64,000 bases of DNA from Ruminococcoides intestinihominis (GCF_040096285.1 NZ_JBBMEY010000003.1:1-64000), one strand, 5' to 3'; numbered from the stretch's first letter, positions 1-8,289 are shown. Program-made: numbers and translations. Notes: generated by a model not told the origin, from the letters alone.

Positions 1-117
1 ATCTACATAGGGCAATATGCCAATAAAGAGGTTAATTTGCTCGGTCCAACGATGTTGGACCCTACACCTGTAACTCAAAATTTTCATAATAATTAGTTAG
101 AAATAAAGGAAAAAATA
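1..117. repeat. Right part of a palindromic repeat unit, cut by the window edge
   Basis: Positions 1-77 are identical to 211-287, and the following 40 bases resemble 288-327, so 1-117 is one copy of a tandem unit with a 210-bp period. It contains the hairpin GGTCCAAC-gat-GTTGGACC at 43-61. The left half of this copy lies outside the window. Confidence 0.9.
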
Positions 118-287
118 TGAGTTACACGGTAGGGGCGAACACCGTTCGCCCGTTAAAAAGTGTGATACCTATGGGATTTTTGTCCTATTTTCAGATTATA
201 AATTTATAATATCTACATAGGGCAATATGCCAATAAAGAGGTTAATTTGCTCGGTCCAACGATGTTGGACCCTACACCTGTAACTCA
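118..287. repeat. 170-bp inverted-repeat element (BIME/MITE-like), copy 1
   Basis: The element begins TGAGTTACA (118-126) and ends TGTAACTCA (279-287). The left arm carries hairpin GGGCGAAC-acc-GTTCGCCC (133-151), and the right arm carries GGTCCAAC-gat-GTTGGACC (253-271). The two arms are imperfect reverse complements of each other. A related 169-bp copy is at 28922-29090. The layout resembles BIMEs, pairs of inverted REP-like palindromes. No transposase is nearby. Confidence 0.85.
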
Positions 288-369
288 TAATTTTCTTATA
301 CTTTATAGTTAGAAATAGAGGAAAATTTCAGCCATGATGATATTTTAAACAAGTTTAAAATATCAACCA

Positions 370-562
370 CTCCTTTCGTCACCATTCGGTGACACTTCCC
401 TCAGCGAGGGAAGCAAAATAATTTGTACAAATATAAAATTAGTACGCAATTTTTAAATAGTACAGACTTTATAAATTGATACAATTTATAGTAAAAACAA
501 AGGCTCCCTCAGACGAGGGAGGTGGCGAATTTGTTTCAAAGAAACAAATTTGACGGAAGGAG
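370..562. repeat. 193-bp MITE-like element with terminal inverted repeats
   Basis: The ends are CTCCTTTCGTC (370-380) and GACGGAAGGAG (552-562), inverted with 10 of 11 matching. Inside are small palindromes: GTCACC/GGTGAC, CTTCCCTC/GAGGGAAG, CTCCCTC/GAGGGAG (504-521) and AATTTGTTTC/GAAACAAATT (about 529-550). It contains no ORF. This GGCTCCCTC...GACGGAAGG type resembles interspersed repeats of gut Clostridia (recollection, not searched). Confidence 0.7.
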
Positions 563-630
563 GGAAAAATTATAAATTAGATGAATTAATCGGTTACTAT
601 CTAATTAACCTATATTACATAATCATCCTC

Positions 631-697
631 ACAAACCCTAATTTATCAAATTTATCTTTACCAACAGACAAAATTGAAAACCCCTAATTTATACAAC
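631..697. repeat. AT-rich repeat block shared with 29138-29231
   Basis: The block holds ACAAACCCTAATTTATCAAA and ACAGACAAAATTGAAAA, both found again around 29162-29215. In both places it lies between a 170-bp palindromic element and the terminator hairpin of a minus-strand gene. Confidence 0.7.
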
Positions 698-726
698 TAA
701 TCTAGACCAAAAATTCACATAACAAT

Positions 727-747
727 AGGGAGTACAATGTACTCCCT
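727..747 (-). terminator. Hairpin downstream of the XRE/DUF4097 gene
   Basis: AGGGAGTAC-aat-GTACTCCCT is a perfect 9-bp stem just past the stop of the minus-strand gene. The U-tract on the minus strand is poor, so termination may be weak. A sister hairpin with a different stem sequence occupies the same place at 29244-29264. Confidence 0.55.
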
Positions 748-769
748 AAATTATTACATTAATTTCAGA

Positions 770-2689
770 TTATTTATATTTTACTAGGTCTAGAGAACCA
801 GAAGATAGTTTAACGTTGATTTTGTTACTGCCTTTTTTATAAGTTGCAGTACCCTTATCATTATCCAGTGAATTATTAAGGTCAAATTCACTATCAATAC
901 TGCCTGAACTTTTTTCGTAACTTAACTTAAAGCCGGTAATTGTGTCCGGAATAATATAATCAACACTACCGGAAGAAATATCAATATCAGAATATTTTGG
1001 AACACTTTCGCTATTGATTTCAACACTACCACTTGATACTTTTACCTTAGTTTTATCGAAATTACCTTGTAAAGTAGTATCACCTGAACCTGAAACAGTA
1101 TCTAAACTTTTGACAATAACATTATTACCATCAATTGAACCACTGGAAACATTTGTTTTTAGTTCATCACAAGTTAGGTTTACCAAATTTACACTACCAC
1201 TTGAAATATAAGTTCTAAGGGACTTACATTTTAGATTACTAAAATCACAATCACCTGATGACATATCTAACTGAATATCATTAATGCTTAAATCTGACTT
1301 CATAGATACTGAGCCTGAACCAGTCTTTATTGTTAAATATTTTGTACCGTCATAAACAGAACTGTCTATTTTTGATTTATCATACTTATAATAAACATCA
1401 TCAGCTAAATAAATATTAGTAGTCTGATTTAAATATCCAAACAAGCAAAAACCACTATTGGGATTAGTAGTAATATTCACAAATCCTTTATAATACTTTG
1501 TTAATTTTGTATCTTTATTTAAAGAACCAAAATATCCTCTGTATTCACAATTGTATTCAACATAGCTATAATCAGTAGGACTTTTATAGAAATTAACATC
1601 ACCACTACCATTCTTTAAGTCTATAGTGTGAATACCATCATTTGCATTACAATCGAATTTTGTTATTTTTGTAAACTTACCATTTTGTCCGAAAACAGAA
1701 GAAACACAAAGAATTAACAGAAAGACACAAAAAATTGAGCCTACAATAATAATTGTATTTCTAAAAATATGGCTTTCTTTCTGAGGTTCTACTGTAGTTA
1801 CTGTTGCACTATAACCATCTTGCTCAATATTAATATCTTCTTGTGGATGATTTTTTCTATCTATAATATTGGCTATATAATAGAATAAAGGAATTGTTAA
1901 GAACAATAGCCACATTGGATGCCACAAGTTAGTGTACAAACCTAACACTAAGTATATCCAAGTAATAAACACCGGATAACAGAAAATATTTACTTTCTTT
2001 TTCTGTATAGCCTTTACCGTTGTGTAATATAGTGGAATAACTAAAAACCACAACCAGCTAGTTACCCAACCACCTAAAATATCTAAGAATCCAAATAAGA
2101 AGAATGCCACAACTGAAACTAACCAAATTGGAAACTCCATTGCAGGATTTTTCTTGCCATTCTTTTTGTAATCTTTGTCACCATATATATGACCGTTTTC
2201 ATCGGTATAGACTTTTTGTTTGCCACTTTCATCGACAACATTTATGCCGTTACGGTCAATATGTACCTTTGCACCGTCACTACTGTCTACATGAATACCG
2301 TTTCTAAAACTTATATCAACTTTGTCTTTACCGTCATCAACATGGATACCGTTTTTAAAAGATACTTTTGCTTTTGTTTCTTCATTAGTATCATTATTTT
2401 CCGTTTCTTTTTCAGTATCAGTTTGGGTATTTTCTTCAGTTTTATTATCTTCTAAATCTTGCTTATTTCTGTTTAAGATTTCTTCAGGGTCACCTGTCAA
2501 AAGTTCATCAAGAGTTACTCCATATACCTTTGCCAATAGAATAAGGTTGTCAGTATCAGGTGAAGCCTCTGCTCTCTCCCACTTACTGACAGCTTGCCTA
2601 CTGACACCAATTTTTGATGCTAATTCTTCTTGACTTAGACCACTTTTCTTTCTATATTGCAAAAGTATGTTTGCCGTTTCAATATTCAT
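770..2689 (-). CDS. Membrane-bound XRE regulator with C-terminal DUF4097 (toastrack-like) domain
   Basis: This 639-aa protein starts with a clear XRE helix-turn-helix (about 1-66, with SQEELASKIGVSRQAVSKWE). An acidic linker follows, containing three short NGIHV/NGINV repeats (near 113, 130 and 147). Then come about four membrane segments (185-275), one more at about 311-333, and a serine/glycine-rich beta region with many SSGSV/SSGSI repeats to the end, typical of DUF4097. An odd number of membrane spans would put the HTH in the cytoplasm and the beta domain outside. DUF4097/toastrack proteins are linked to envelope-stress (Lia/PspC-type) systems, so a one-protein envelope sensor-regulator is plausible but inferred. 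The start is ATG behind GGAGGG. A likely promoter is TTGTGC-18-TATAAT near 2720-2745, with GCAAC/GTTGC dyads just upstream (2757-2781) that could be an autoregulatory site. Confidence 0.85.
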   Translation of the reverse strand: MNIETANILLQYRKKSGLSQEELASKIGVSRQAVSKWERAEASPDTDNLILLAKVYGVTLDELLTGDPEEILNRNKQDLEDNKTEENTQTDTEKETENNDTNEETKAKVSFKNGIHVDDGKDKVDISFRNGIHVDSSDGAKVHIDRNGINVVDESGKQKVYTDENGHIYGDKDYKKNGKKNPAMEFPIWLVSVVAFFLFGFLDILGGWVTSWLWFLVIPLYYTTVKAIQKKKVNIFCYPVFITWIYLVLGLYTNLWHPMWLLFLTIPLFYYIANIIDRKNHPQEDINIEQDGYSATVTTVEPQKESHIFRNTIIIVGSIFCVFLLILCVSSVFGQNGKFTKITKFDCNANDGIHTIDLKNGSGDVNFYKSPTDYSYVEYNCEYRGYFGSLNKDTKLTKYYKGFVNITTNPNSGFCLFGYLNQTTNIYLADDVYYKYDKSKIDSSVYDGTKYLTIKTGSGSVSMKSDLSINDIQLDMSSGDCDFSNLKCKSLRTYISSGSVNLVNLTCDELKTNVSSGSIDGNNVIVKSLDTVSGSGDTTLQGNFDKTKVKVSSGSVEINSESVPKYSDIDISSGSVDYIIPDTITGFKLSYEKSSGSIDSEFDLNNSLDNDKGTATYKKGSNKINVKLSSGSLDLVKYK

Positions 2690-2799
2690 AAACGCCCTCC
2701 TTTTTTGATGAGTTCATTATACATTTTTGTCCTTTGGTAGCACAACATATTCTAGTTTGCAATTACGCAACTATTGGTTGCATTGGCTTAAACACTGGG

Positions 2800-3237
2800 C
2801 TACAAGGGTTTTACAAAATGAATATTTCTGCTGACTTCTTTAAAGCCTGTAGCTTTATGGAAATGTTCACCGGCTACATTATCCACAGAACAATCTGATG
2901 CAAATTCAGTACAACAGTGTTCCTTTGCCCATTTTTCGCACATATTTATAAGTGCCTTTCCTACACCTTTCGAAGTGTATTCTTCCTTAACTGCAATTCC
3001 CTCAAGGTAAGCTACAGGCAATGTTTTTGTCCCCTCAATATATTCAAACCTTAACCCAACTGTTGCAAACCCTATATAAATATTATGCTCCTCTGCAACA
3101 AACATTACAGAGGAGTCATTGTCCATATTCGAGAACTGCAAGTACAAGTCAAGGGAAGATTTTACTGAAGTCCATACACTTTGCACTAAAGGTAAAATTC
3201 CGTCTAAGTCACTTGATTTTGCTACACGAATATTCAT
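2800..3237 (-). CDS. GNAT family N-acetyltransferase
   Basis: A 145-aa single-domain GNAT protein. The acetyl-CoA loop region is visible as YLEGIAVKEEYTSKGVGKAL (about residues 78-97), followed by a C-terminal strand with HFHKATGFKEV typical of the family. The substrate is unknown. The start codon shares one base with the stop of the upstream phosphohexomutase (TAATG), so the two are translationally coupled and probably form a two-gene operon. Confidence 0.85.
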   Translation of the reverse strand: MNIRVAKSSDLDGILPLVQSVWTSVKSSLDLYLQFSNMDNDSSVMFVAEEHNIYIGFATVGLRFEYIEGTKTLPVAYLEGIAVKEEYTSKGVGKALINMCEKWAKEHCCTEFASDCSVDNVAGEHFHKATGFKEVSRNIHFVKPL

Positions 3238-4739
3238 TAATATTCCAGTCCTTTAGTTGTCTTTAGGAACTGATAGAACTGATTGTAGATTTTCTCTACA
3301 CCACCAACAGAGTCACTTTCAATATTAAGTGGCATAATAGGGTCATGTACAGAAAGTCTTAATAAGAACCAACCGTCACCATTTTCTTTATCAAATGATA
3401 CTCTGATGCCTTCTCTGTTATCATCTGCAACAATCCAATTAGTTTCATTTTCAGCATACTTTTCAAGATCGGCAATAATCTTTTCACCACACGCTCTGAA
3501 ATCTTCTTCAGTAATCTTAAAACGAATTTCCTTGCTTTCAGCAGGTTCTTTAAGGTCCTTAAGCATCATATCAATTGTTTTGTTTTCCTTAGCAAGTTGA
3601 GCCATTTTAATAATAATCTTTGTACATAGATAAGCACCATCATCAAGGAAGTAGTTTTCTTTCATAGCTGCATGACCTGATGTTTCAATAGCTAATGGGC
3701 AGAACTCACCATTGTTATTTAGTTCAATACCCTTATCAATAACATTCTTGTAGCCTCTTCTATATCTATAGTGCTTACCGCCAAGGTGATTTTCAATAAA
3801 GTCCTTTAGACCTGATGAAGTTACTGAGTCAGTAACAATAGTACCACCGTCAGTACCTTCAAGTGCAATAGCTGATGCCAGAGCTACAAGTCTGTTTCTG
3901 TTGATTTCTTTACCAAAGCTATCTACTGCACCACCTCTGTCAACATCAGTATCAAAGATAACACCTAAATCAGCTTTGCTATCTAATACTGCCTTAGAGA
4001 TTGACTCCATAGCAGTTTTGTCTTCAGGGTTAGGAATATGATTAGGGAACATTCCGTCAGGATCAAGGTAAACTGAGCCTTCTGTGTCAGCACCAAGAAC
4101 TTTTAGCACCTTGTCAGCATAGAATCCACCAACACCGTTACCGGCATCTACAACGATTTTAAAGCCCTTTAAAGGGTGGTCATAGTCCTCAGCATTAACA
4201 CCTTTCTTAATAATATCACATAGGTGGTTGCTATATCTTGACATATAGTCCATTTCTTCTACAGTACCGTTATCAGTAATTTCAGGCTTTTTATCATCCT
4301 GTGCATACTGTAAAATTTCTTCAATATCACTTGCTTCAAGTCCACCATTAGGAGTAAAGAACTTTAGACCGTTTCTGTTAAATGGATGGTGAGATGCTGT
4401 AATCTGTACTGCACCGTCACAACCAAGGTCAACAGTAGTCATAAACATTGATGGTGTTGATGATAGGTTAGTGTAAATTACCTTTACACCGGCTTTCTTA
4501 AAGCTATCTATAACATCATTTGCAATTCTTTCGCCACTAATACGGCTATCTCTACCGACTGAAATTGTCATTTCACTTGCCTTTTTATCAGCTACCTTTT
4601 CCAGCCATAGTACAAAGCCAAAAGCCATTTTCTTAACAACATCATCAGTTAGGTTAACATTTTGACCTTCAACACCCTCTGATGCTACACCACGAATATC
4701 TGTACCACTTTTGAAGTTTTTATAAAAATTATCAAGCAT
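3237..4739 (-). CDS. Phosphomannomutase/phosphoglucomutase (alpha-D-phosphohexomutase)
   Basis: A 500-aa cytosolic enzyme that interconverts hexose 1- and 6-phosphates. The phosphoserine loop TASHHP is at 114-119 (Ser116), the metal loop DTDVDR at 263-268, and the sugar-binding loop ETSGH at 352-356. The length is normal for the family. The metal loop reads DTDVDR rather than the common DGDADR but keeps all aspartates. Glucose versus mannose specificity cannot be told from sequence alone. It is first in an operon with a GNAT gene, expressed from the promoter at 4773-4801. Confidence 0.9.
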   Translation of the reverse strand: MLDNFYKNFKSGTDIRGVASEGVEGQNVNLTDDVVKKMAFGFVLWLEKVADKKASEMTISVGRDSRISGERIANDVIDSFKKAGVKVIYTNLSSTPSMFMTTVDLGCDGAVQITASHHPFNRNGLKFFTPNGGLEASDIEEILQYAQDDKKPEITDNGTVEEMDYMSRYSNHLCDIIKKGVNAEDYDHPLKGFKIVVDAGNGVGGFYADKVLKVLGADTEGSVYLDPDGMFPNHIPNPEDKTAMESISKAVLDSKADLGVIFDTDVDRGGAVDSFGKEINRNRLVALASAIALEGTDGGTIVTDSVTSSGLKDFIENHLGGKHYRYRRGYKNVIDKGIELNNNGEFCPLAIETSGHAAMKENYFLDDGAYLCTKIIIKMAQLAKENKTIDMMLKDLKEPAESKEIRFKITEEDFRACGEKIIADLEKYAENETNWIVADDNREGIRVSFDKENGDGWFLLRLSVHDPIMPLNIESDSVGGVEKIYNQFYQFLKTTKGLEY

Positions 4740-4772
4740 AAAATATACCCCTTAAATTAATTTTCTAAAACT

Positions 4773-4801
4773 ATTATACAATATAACAAAGTTCAATACA
4801 A
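4773..4801 (-). promoter_or_regulatory. Promoter of the phosphohexomutase operon
   Basis: On the minus strand TTGTAT, a 17-bp spacer and a perfect TATAAT lie about 35-60 bp before the start codon. The hairpin at 4902-4929 insulates it from anything upstream. Confidence 0.6.
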
Positions 4802-4901
4802 TAAAAATAAGTATATAATTTCACCTATTTTTAGTATTGTAAAGAGTTTTTTGAAAAAATTTTTTATTTTATTTTTACTTAATTTTAGTCGGTTATAACA
4901 T

Positions 4902-4929
4902 AAAAAAAGCCCATTGTAATGGGCTTTTT
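4902..4929. terminator. Bidirectional terminator-like hairpin with no obvious gene
   Basis: AAAAAGCCCATT-gt-AATGGGCTTTTT is a perfect 12-bp stem with A- and T-tracts on both sides. It lies upstream of the phosphohexomutase promoter and 390 bp before the next plus-strand gene, so the transcript it ends is unknown. Confidence 0.7.
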
Positions 4930-5174
4930 CGGTGTTTTTATGGTTTTTTATTCTGGAACAGAAAATTTCATTTTTGTAATTTGTATGATTGTTCAAATTT
5001 ATTTTCTTTTAGGGAATAAATTTGATAATATTCACTAAAATAATTTACACGAACTTTAACTAGTTAAAATTACTGTTAAATGTTTTGTAGCATATTGCAC
5101 AGTAATCGTACATTGTAATTGTACAGTTTTGATATTTAGTAGTCACCTTGTACAAAGAAAGTAGCAATTATTTG
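4930..5174. other. Intergenic AT-rich stretch
   Basis: No credible ORF is present. I see an inverted repeat AAATTTATT/AATAAATTT (about 4996-5024) and a dyad GTACA-ttgtaat-TGTAC (about 5110-5126). These could be operator-like sites or part of a small RNA ending at the 4902-4929 hairpin, but nothing here is decisive. Confidence 0.4.
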
Positions 5175-5202
5175 TTGACATTCACTAAAGAATATGTATA
5201 AT
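5175..5202 (+). promoter_or_regulatory. Perfect consensus promoter of the 88-aa gene
   Basis: TTGACA (5175-5180), a 16-bp spacer and TATAAT (5197-5202). Transcription would begin near 5209, leaving a leader of about 110 nt before the start codon. Confidence 0.85.
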
Positions 5203-5208
5203 AGTAAG

Positions 5209-5319
5209 TGTCAAGTAAATAGTCCACTTGATATCGCAAACATTCGTTAGCGATTCATTCACAGCCAAATGGTAAATGGCAGCACGAAAAATCGTATATA
5301 ATTTAAGGAGGAAAATTTT
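5209..5319 (+). promoter_or_regulatory. Structured 5' leader of the 88-aa gene
   Basis: Three consecutive stem-loops can be drawn: TCAAGT/ACTTGA (5211-5231), ATCGC/GCGAT with inner AAC/GTT pairing (5233-5254), and GCCA/TGGC (5264-5280). The ribosome site AAGGAGG follows at about 5306-5312. I do not recognise a known riboswitch class. Confidence 0.5.
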
Positions 5320-5586
5320 ATGACACCTATGATCAATCTACATGACATTGATGTTACCAAGTTCCTTGCCGTGCTCGACACTTGCGAAGGTAATGTATAT
5401 CTAATTACTAGCGAGGGAGACCGTTTGAATCTAAAAAGCAAACTATGTCAGCTCGTTGGTTTAACAAAGCTAATCGAAGGCGGCAAAATCGCAGAAGCTT
5501 GCATTTATTGTGATAACAAGAATGATGAAAGCAAATTATTCAGATTCAACCTACTTGGTGATACAGGTAATGCTGAAATTGCTTAA
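5320..5586 (+). CDS. Small cytosolic protein of unknown function (88 aa)
   Basis: I cannot assign a function. The protein has no signal peptide or membrane segment. It contains motifs such as VTKFLAVLDTCEGNVYLIT and LCQLVGLTKLIEGGKIAEA, suggesting a compact alpha/beta fold. The gene is very likely real: a perfect promoter, a structured leader, a strong AAGGAGG site eight bases before ATG, and a strong terminator 60 bp after the stop. That much signal for a short ORF suggests high expression. Similar short proteins in gut Clostridia carry uninformative names, as far as I recall. Confidence 0.75.
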   Translation: MTPMINLHDIDVTKFLAVLDTCEGNVYLITSEGDRLNLKSKLCQLVGLTKLIEGGKIAEACIYCDNKNDESKLFRFNLLGDTGNAEIA

Positions 5587-5645
5587 TCAGTAACATTGAT
5601 AACAAGTCGCGTTTAGAACGCATTAATTTCAAAAATCCTTAACAG

Positions 5646-5673
5646 AAAAGGCACTCAGCTGAGTGCCTTTTTT
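5646..5673. terminator. Bidirectional terminator between convergent genes
   Basis: AAAAGGCACTCAG/CTGAGTGCCTTTT is a perfect 26-bp palindrome with T-runs on both strands. It ends the 88-aa gene from the left and the DUF1292 gene from the right. Confidence 0.9.
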
Positions 5674-5715
5674 GCTATGCAATTTAATACATAAATATGG
5701 AAATTGAAATAAAAA

Positions 5716-5979
5716 TTATTTATAATCAAATTCATCCGGATGATTTTTCTTGAAAATGTCAAAGATTTTCTGTACCAAATCATCGTCATCAATACCGGTA
5801 TAAACCTCTTCTTGGTCATCATAACTGTCTATCTTAAGAATAGTTAAGTCCTCTACATCCTCAACATTCTCAATTAAAACAGCATATTCATCATTTTTAT
5901 AGTTAATAACATCAAGCAACTCAAACTCAGTTTCATTGCCTAAATCGTCTTCTAAAGTGAAAATTACATTCTTTTCCAT
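5716..5979 (-). CDS. DUF1292 family protein
   Basis: An 87-aa acidic protein. The order is FTLEDDLGNETEFELLDVI, then a YAVLIENVEDVED strand region, then an EEVYTGIDDDDLVQKIFDIF tail, which matches DUF1292 (YrzB-like) proteins of Firmicutes. In many of those it sits near ruvX/alaS, which are absent here. Function is unknown. ATG lies behind AGGAGG, and a promoter TTGCAA-17-TACACT is at 6007-6035. Confidence 0.85.
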   Translation of the reverse strand: MEKNVIFTLEDDLGNETEFELLDVINYKNDEYAVLIENVEDVEDLTILKIDSYDDQEEVYTGIDDDDLVQKIFDIFKKNHPDEFDYK

Positions 5980-6006
5980 AGTATCCTCCTAAAAAGTTAT
6001 ATAAAT

Positions 6007-6035
6007 AGTGTACAATACTTTAAATAAAATTGCAA
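6007..6035 (-). promoter_or_regulatory. Promoter of the DUF1292 gene
   Basis: Minus-strand TTGCAA, a 17-bp spacer and TACACT, 30-55 bp before the start codon. Confidence 0.5.
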
Positions 6036-6078
6036 TAATCCTACCCTATTTCTGCTATTCTGTTATTATCTTATACAC

Positions 6079-6109
6079 AAAAGGTCTGCTACATAGTAAC
6101 AGACCTTTT
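6079..6109 (-). terminator. Terminator of the beta-helix/sorting-signal operon
   Basis: AAAAGGTCTG...CAGACCTTTT is a 10-bp stem with a small inner TAC/GTA pairing. It sits just past the stop of the minus-strand gene at 6124. Confidence 0.8.
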
Positions 6110-6123
6110 AGTTTTTTATTTAA

Positions 6124-6546
6124 TTATTTCTTTAGCTTATAAACTGCAACAGAAGCTACTGAACCAAATAGTAGTGCTAAAACTACTGCAGTATATGTAT
6201 CTGTATCACTTGTTTTAGGTGAACTCATTTCTGAACCTATTTCATCGGAAGTTGACTCTTTTGGTGCAAGATTACCACTAGAATAAGCCATTTCATCATC
6301 TGTAGCTAGATTGTCCTCATCATCCTCATCACCATGTTCCCTGTAATATTCATCAGCAAGGTCATCATCATGTCCATCCATATCAACGAAATCTTCATCG
6401 TTAAAATCTTCATTTTCAGTTTCATCCTGATTAGTTACAAGGGTAGTTTCATTATTATTTACTTCATCAGCACTAAAAGAATTAATGCTGAAAGCAAACA
6501 TAGAAATCATCATCAACACTGTAACTAAGCACATTAATTTTTTCAT
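6124..6546 (-). CDS. Secreted acidic protein with C-terminal sorting-signal-like tail
   Basis: The protein has 140 aa from the ATG at 6546; an upstream GTG at 6555 overlaps the AGGAG site and is rejected. An N-terminal signal peptide (MKKLMCLVTVLMMISMFAFS) is followed by a very acidic low-complexity region rich in D/E/N. It ends with SPKTSD, a hydrophobic span and KLKK. That end has the order of a cell-wall sorting signal (LPXTG-like motif, membrane span, positive tail), although the motif is non-canonical. It lies 27 bp after the beta-helix gene with no terminator between them, so they form one operon. Possibly a substrate of the class B sortase at 23484-25619 (inference). Confidence 0.7.
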   Translation of the reverse strand: MKKLMCLVTVLMMISMFAFSINSFSADEVNNNETTLVTNQDETENEDFNDEDFVDMDGHDDDLADEYYREHGDEDDEDNLATDDEMAYSSGNLAPKESTSDEIGSEMSSPKTSDTDTYTAVVLALLFGSVASVAVYKLKK

Positions 6547-6573
6547 TATAAACACTCCTTAGATAATAATAAA

Positions 6574-8289
6574 TTAACCTCTGTAATAATTACATTTACC
6601 GTTTGCACCGTTATTAGAGAACTTAACCTTGCTATATGAGATACCTTTCTTGTATGCACCGATACCGTACTTACCACAATTTGCAATCTTACCACCTGTT
6701 ACTTTACCGGAACAGTTGTAAGAATAAAGGCCAAATTCTTTTGCATTAGTAATATTTGTATTTTTCAAAGTAATTTTACTGTTCTTACTTGCAATACCAT
6801 GCTTAGTTTTTGCTTTATCAAGTGAACAACCGACAAATGTAACATTGACACCTTCAAGATAAATATGTTGCTTATATGAATTATAAACTGTAGTATTTTT
6901 GAAAGTAACTTTCTTGCTATTCTTACATAGTATACCACCATTAAAGTTCTTGATTTTGTTGCCATTAACAGTTACATTTTCATTTGGCTGATCCGGAAAG
7001 CTATCCATAGTTAGTCCATAGTAATCTGATTTTTGGTTGCCGTTAAATGTAATTTTATTGTTAGAAAATGTTGAGTTTCTGATGCCTTTATAAAAGACAG
7101 CAGTCATATTCTTAACGGTAATGTTATTTTTAGTGATTGTTAAACCATTAATTCTGTGGTCACCTTTTAGATAGCCTTGATAACCGGATAGTCTGTTTGC
7201 TGAGTTAAGACCTTTTTTATAAATTGCAGGTTTTGAAATTTTGTTACCGTTAATATACAAAGCTCTGCTATCCTTAGATTTTGGTCTATTAATTGTAATT
7301 GTATTACCTGAAATAATAGAATTGTCCTTAGAAGTATTAACCTTTAAATTCCAATTATTTACAACATATGTGCCGGTATAGCCTGTATAATTAGGCTTAG
7401 AATTTACAAACAAAATACCTGAGCCACAGTTTAGAATTTTGTTATTCTGAATTTTGCTATTTCTATAATTAATAGCACCGATTGCATAACTCTTAATATT
7501 CTTGAAGGTATTGTTAGTAAACTTCATATTTGTAAAATAACAACCATCAATACTATTGTGAGAACCAATACCTCTGCCTAAGTTTGTAAAATTACATCTA
7601 TCAACAGTTACATTTTTGTTTTGGTATTTATCATATTTGCCGATAGCAGTCGTTTCATATAGGTTTACATCAAGTTGTAAAGCCTCTTCATGCTCATAGT
7701 AATCATTCTTATTTTTATGAGCCTTAAAGTAGCATTTATGATTCTTAAAGTTAACCCTAGAAATTGTTAACCCATTAACAGCACCTGCCTCAATCATATG
7801 ACCTTCAAGGTCATTTTGAATTGTCATATTTAGGAACTTAACATTCTGAGAATGGTTTACTTTAAATGTGCAGAAGCCTGTGTCTTTACTTCTAACATTA
7901 CCATCCCAAATGCCACCTTGAATAGTAATGTTTCTATAATAATATTCTGAAGCAGAAGAACCCGGTTTGCCTACTCTAAATGTTGTTCCACCATCACCTG
8001 CAGGTAAATTACGAATAATTTTTACATTTTTATCAACAACAATCATAGTGTTTGAATAAATACCTACAGATTGATTAATTCTTAAATCCTTTGTAATATG
8101 TATTTTATAAATATGATTAGCAGTACCTTTGTCTTTTGCATTTAGCAATGCTTGTTGAAAGTCTGAAAAACTACCGTTAGAAATTGTTTCATCATATGCA
8201 GTAGCACCTTCTACAGTTTGAAAGCCAAATAAAGTACATATCATTGATAAACATAAACACAACGGTATAATTTTCTTAAATATGTTCAT
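6574..8289 (-). CDS. Secreted right-handed beta-helix protein (pectate-lyase-like fold)
   Basis: The start is the ATG at 8289 behind AGGAGGG, giving 571 aa; an in-frame start 13 codons earlier has no ribosome site. A signal peptide (MNIFKKIIPLCLCLSMICTL...) precedes many short parallel beta-helix turns with the N-x-I/V-x-x-N pattern, such as NITIQGGIWDG, NNTFKNIKSYAIGA and GNKILNCGSGILF. The fold is shared by polysaccharide lyases and surface proteins. I cannot identify catalytic residues, so enzyme activity is unproven. There is no membrane anchor, but the operon partner at 6124 has a sorting-like tail. Expressed from the promoter at 8319-8347. Confidence 0.85.
   Translation of the reverse strand: MNIFKKIIPLCLCLSMICTLFGFQTVEGATAYDETISNGSFSDFQQALLNAKDKGTANHIYKIHITKDLRINQSVGIYSNTMIVVDKNVKIIRNLPAGDGGTTFRVGKPGSSASEYYYRNITIQGGIWDGNVRSKDTGFCTFKVNHSQNVKFLNMTIQNDLEGHMIEAGAVNGLTISRVNFKNHKCYFKAHKNKNDYYEHEEALQLDVNLYETTAIGKYDKYQNKNVTVDRCNFTNLGRGIGSHNSIDGCYFTNMKFTNNTFKNIKSYAIGAINYRNSKIQNNKILNCGSGILFVNSKPNYTGYTGTYVVNNWNLKVNTSKDNSIISGNTITINRPKSKDSRALYINGNKISKPAIYKKGLNSANRLSGYQGYLKGDHRINGLTITKNNITVKNMTAVFYKGIRNSTFSNNKITFNGNQKSDYYGLTMDSFPDQPNENVTVNGNKIKNFNGGILCKNSKKVTFKNTTVYNSYKQHIYLEGVNVTFVGCSLDKAKTKHGIASKNSKITLKNTNITNAKEFGLYSYNCSGKVTGGKIANCGKYGIGAYKKGISYSKVKFSNNGANGKCNYYRG

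Noticed and set aside
370..562. Possible CRISPR or small RNA in the repeat region
   Set aside because: There are no regularly spaced identical repeats; inverted ends and nested palindromes fit a MITE-like element better.
4793..4996. 67-codon minus-strand ORF upstream of the phosphohexomutase
   Set aside because: It contains the terminator hairpin and the promoter region, and has no ribosome site.
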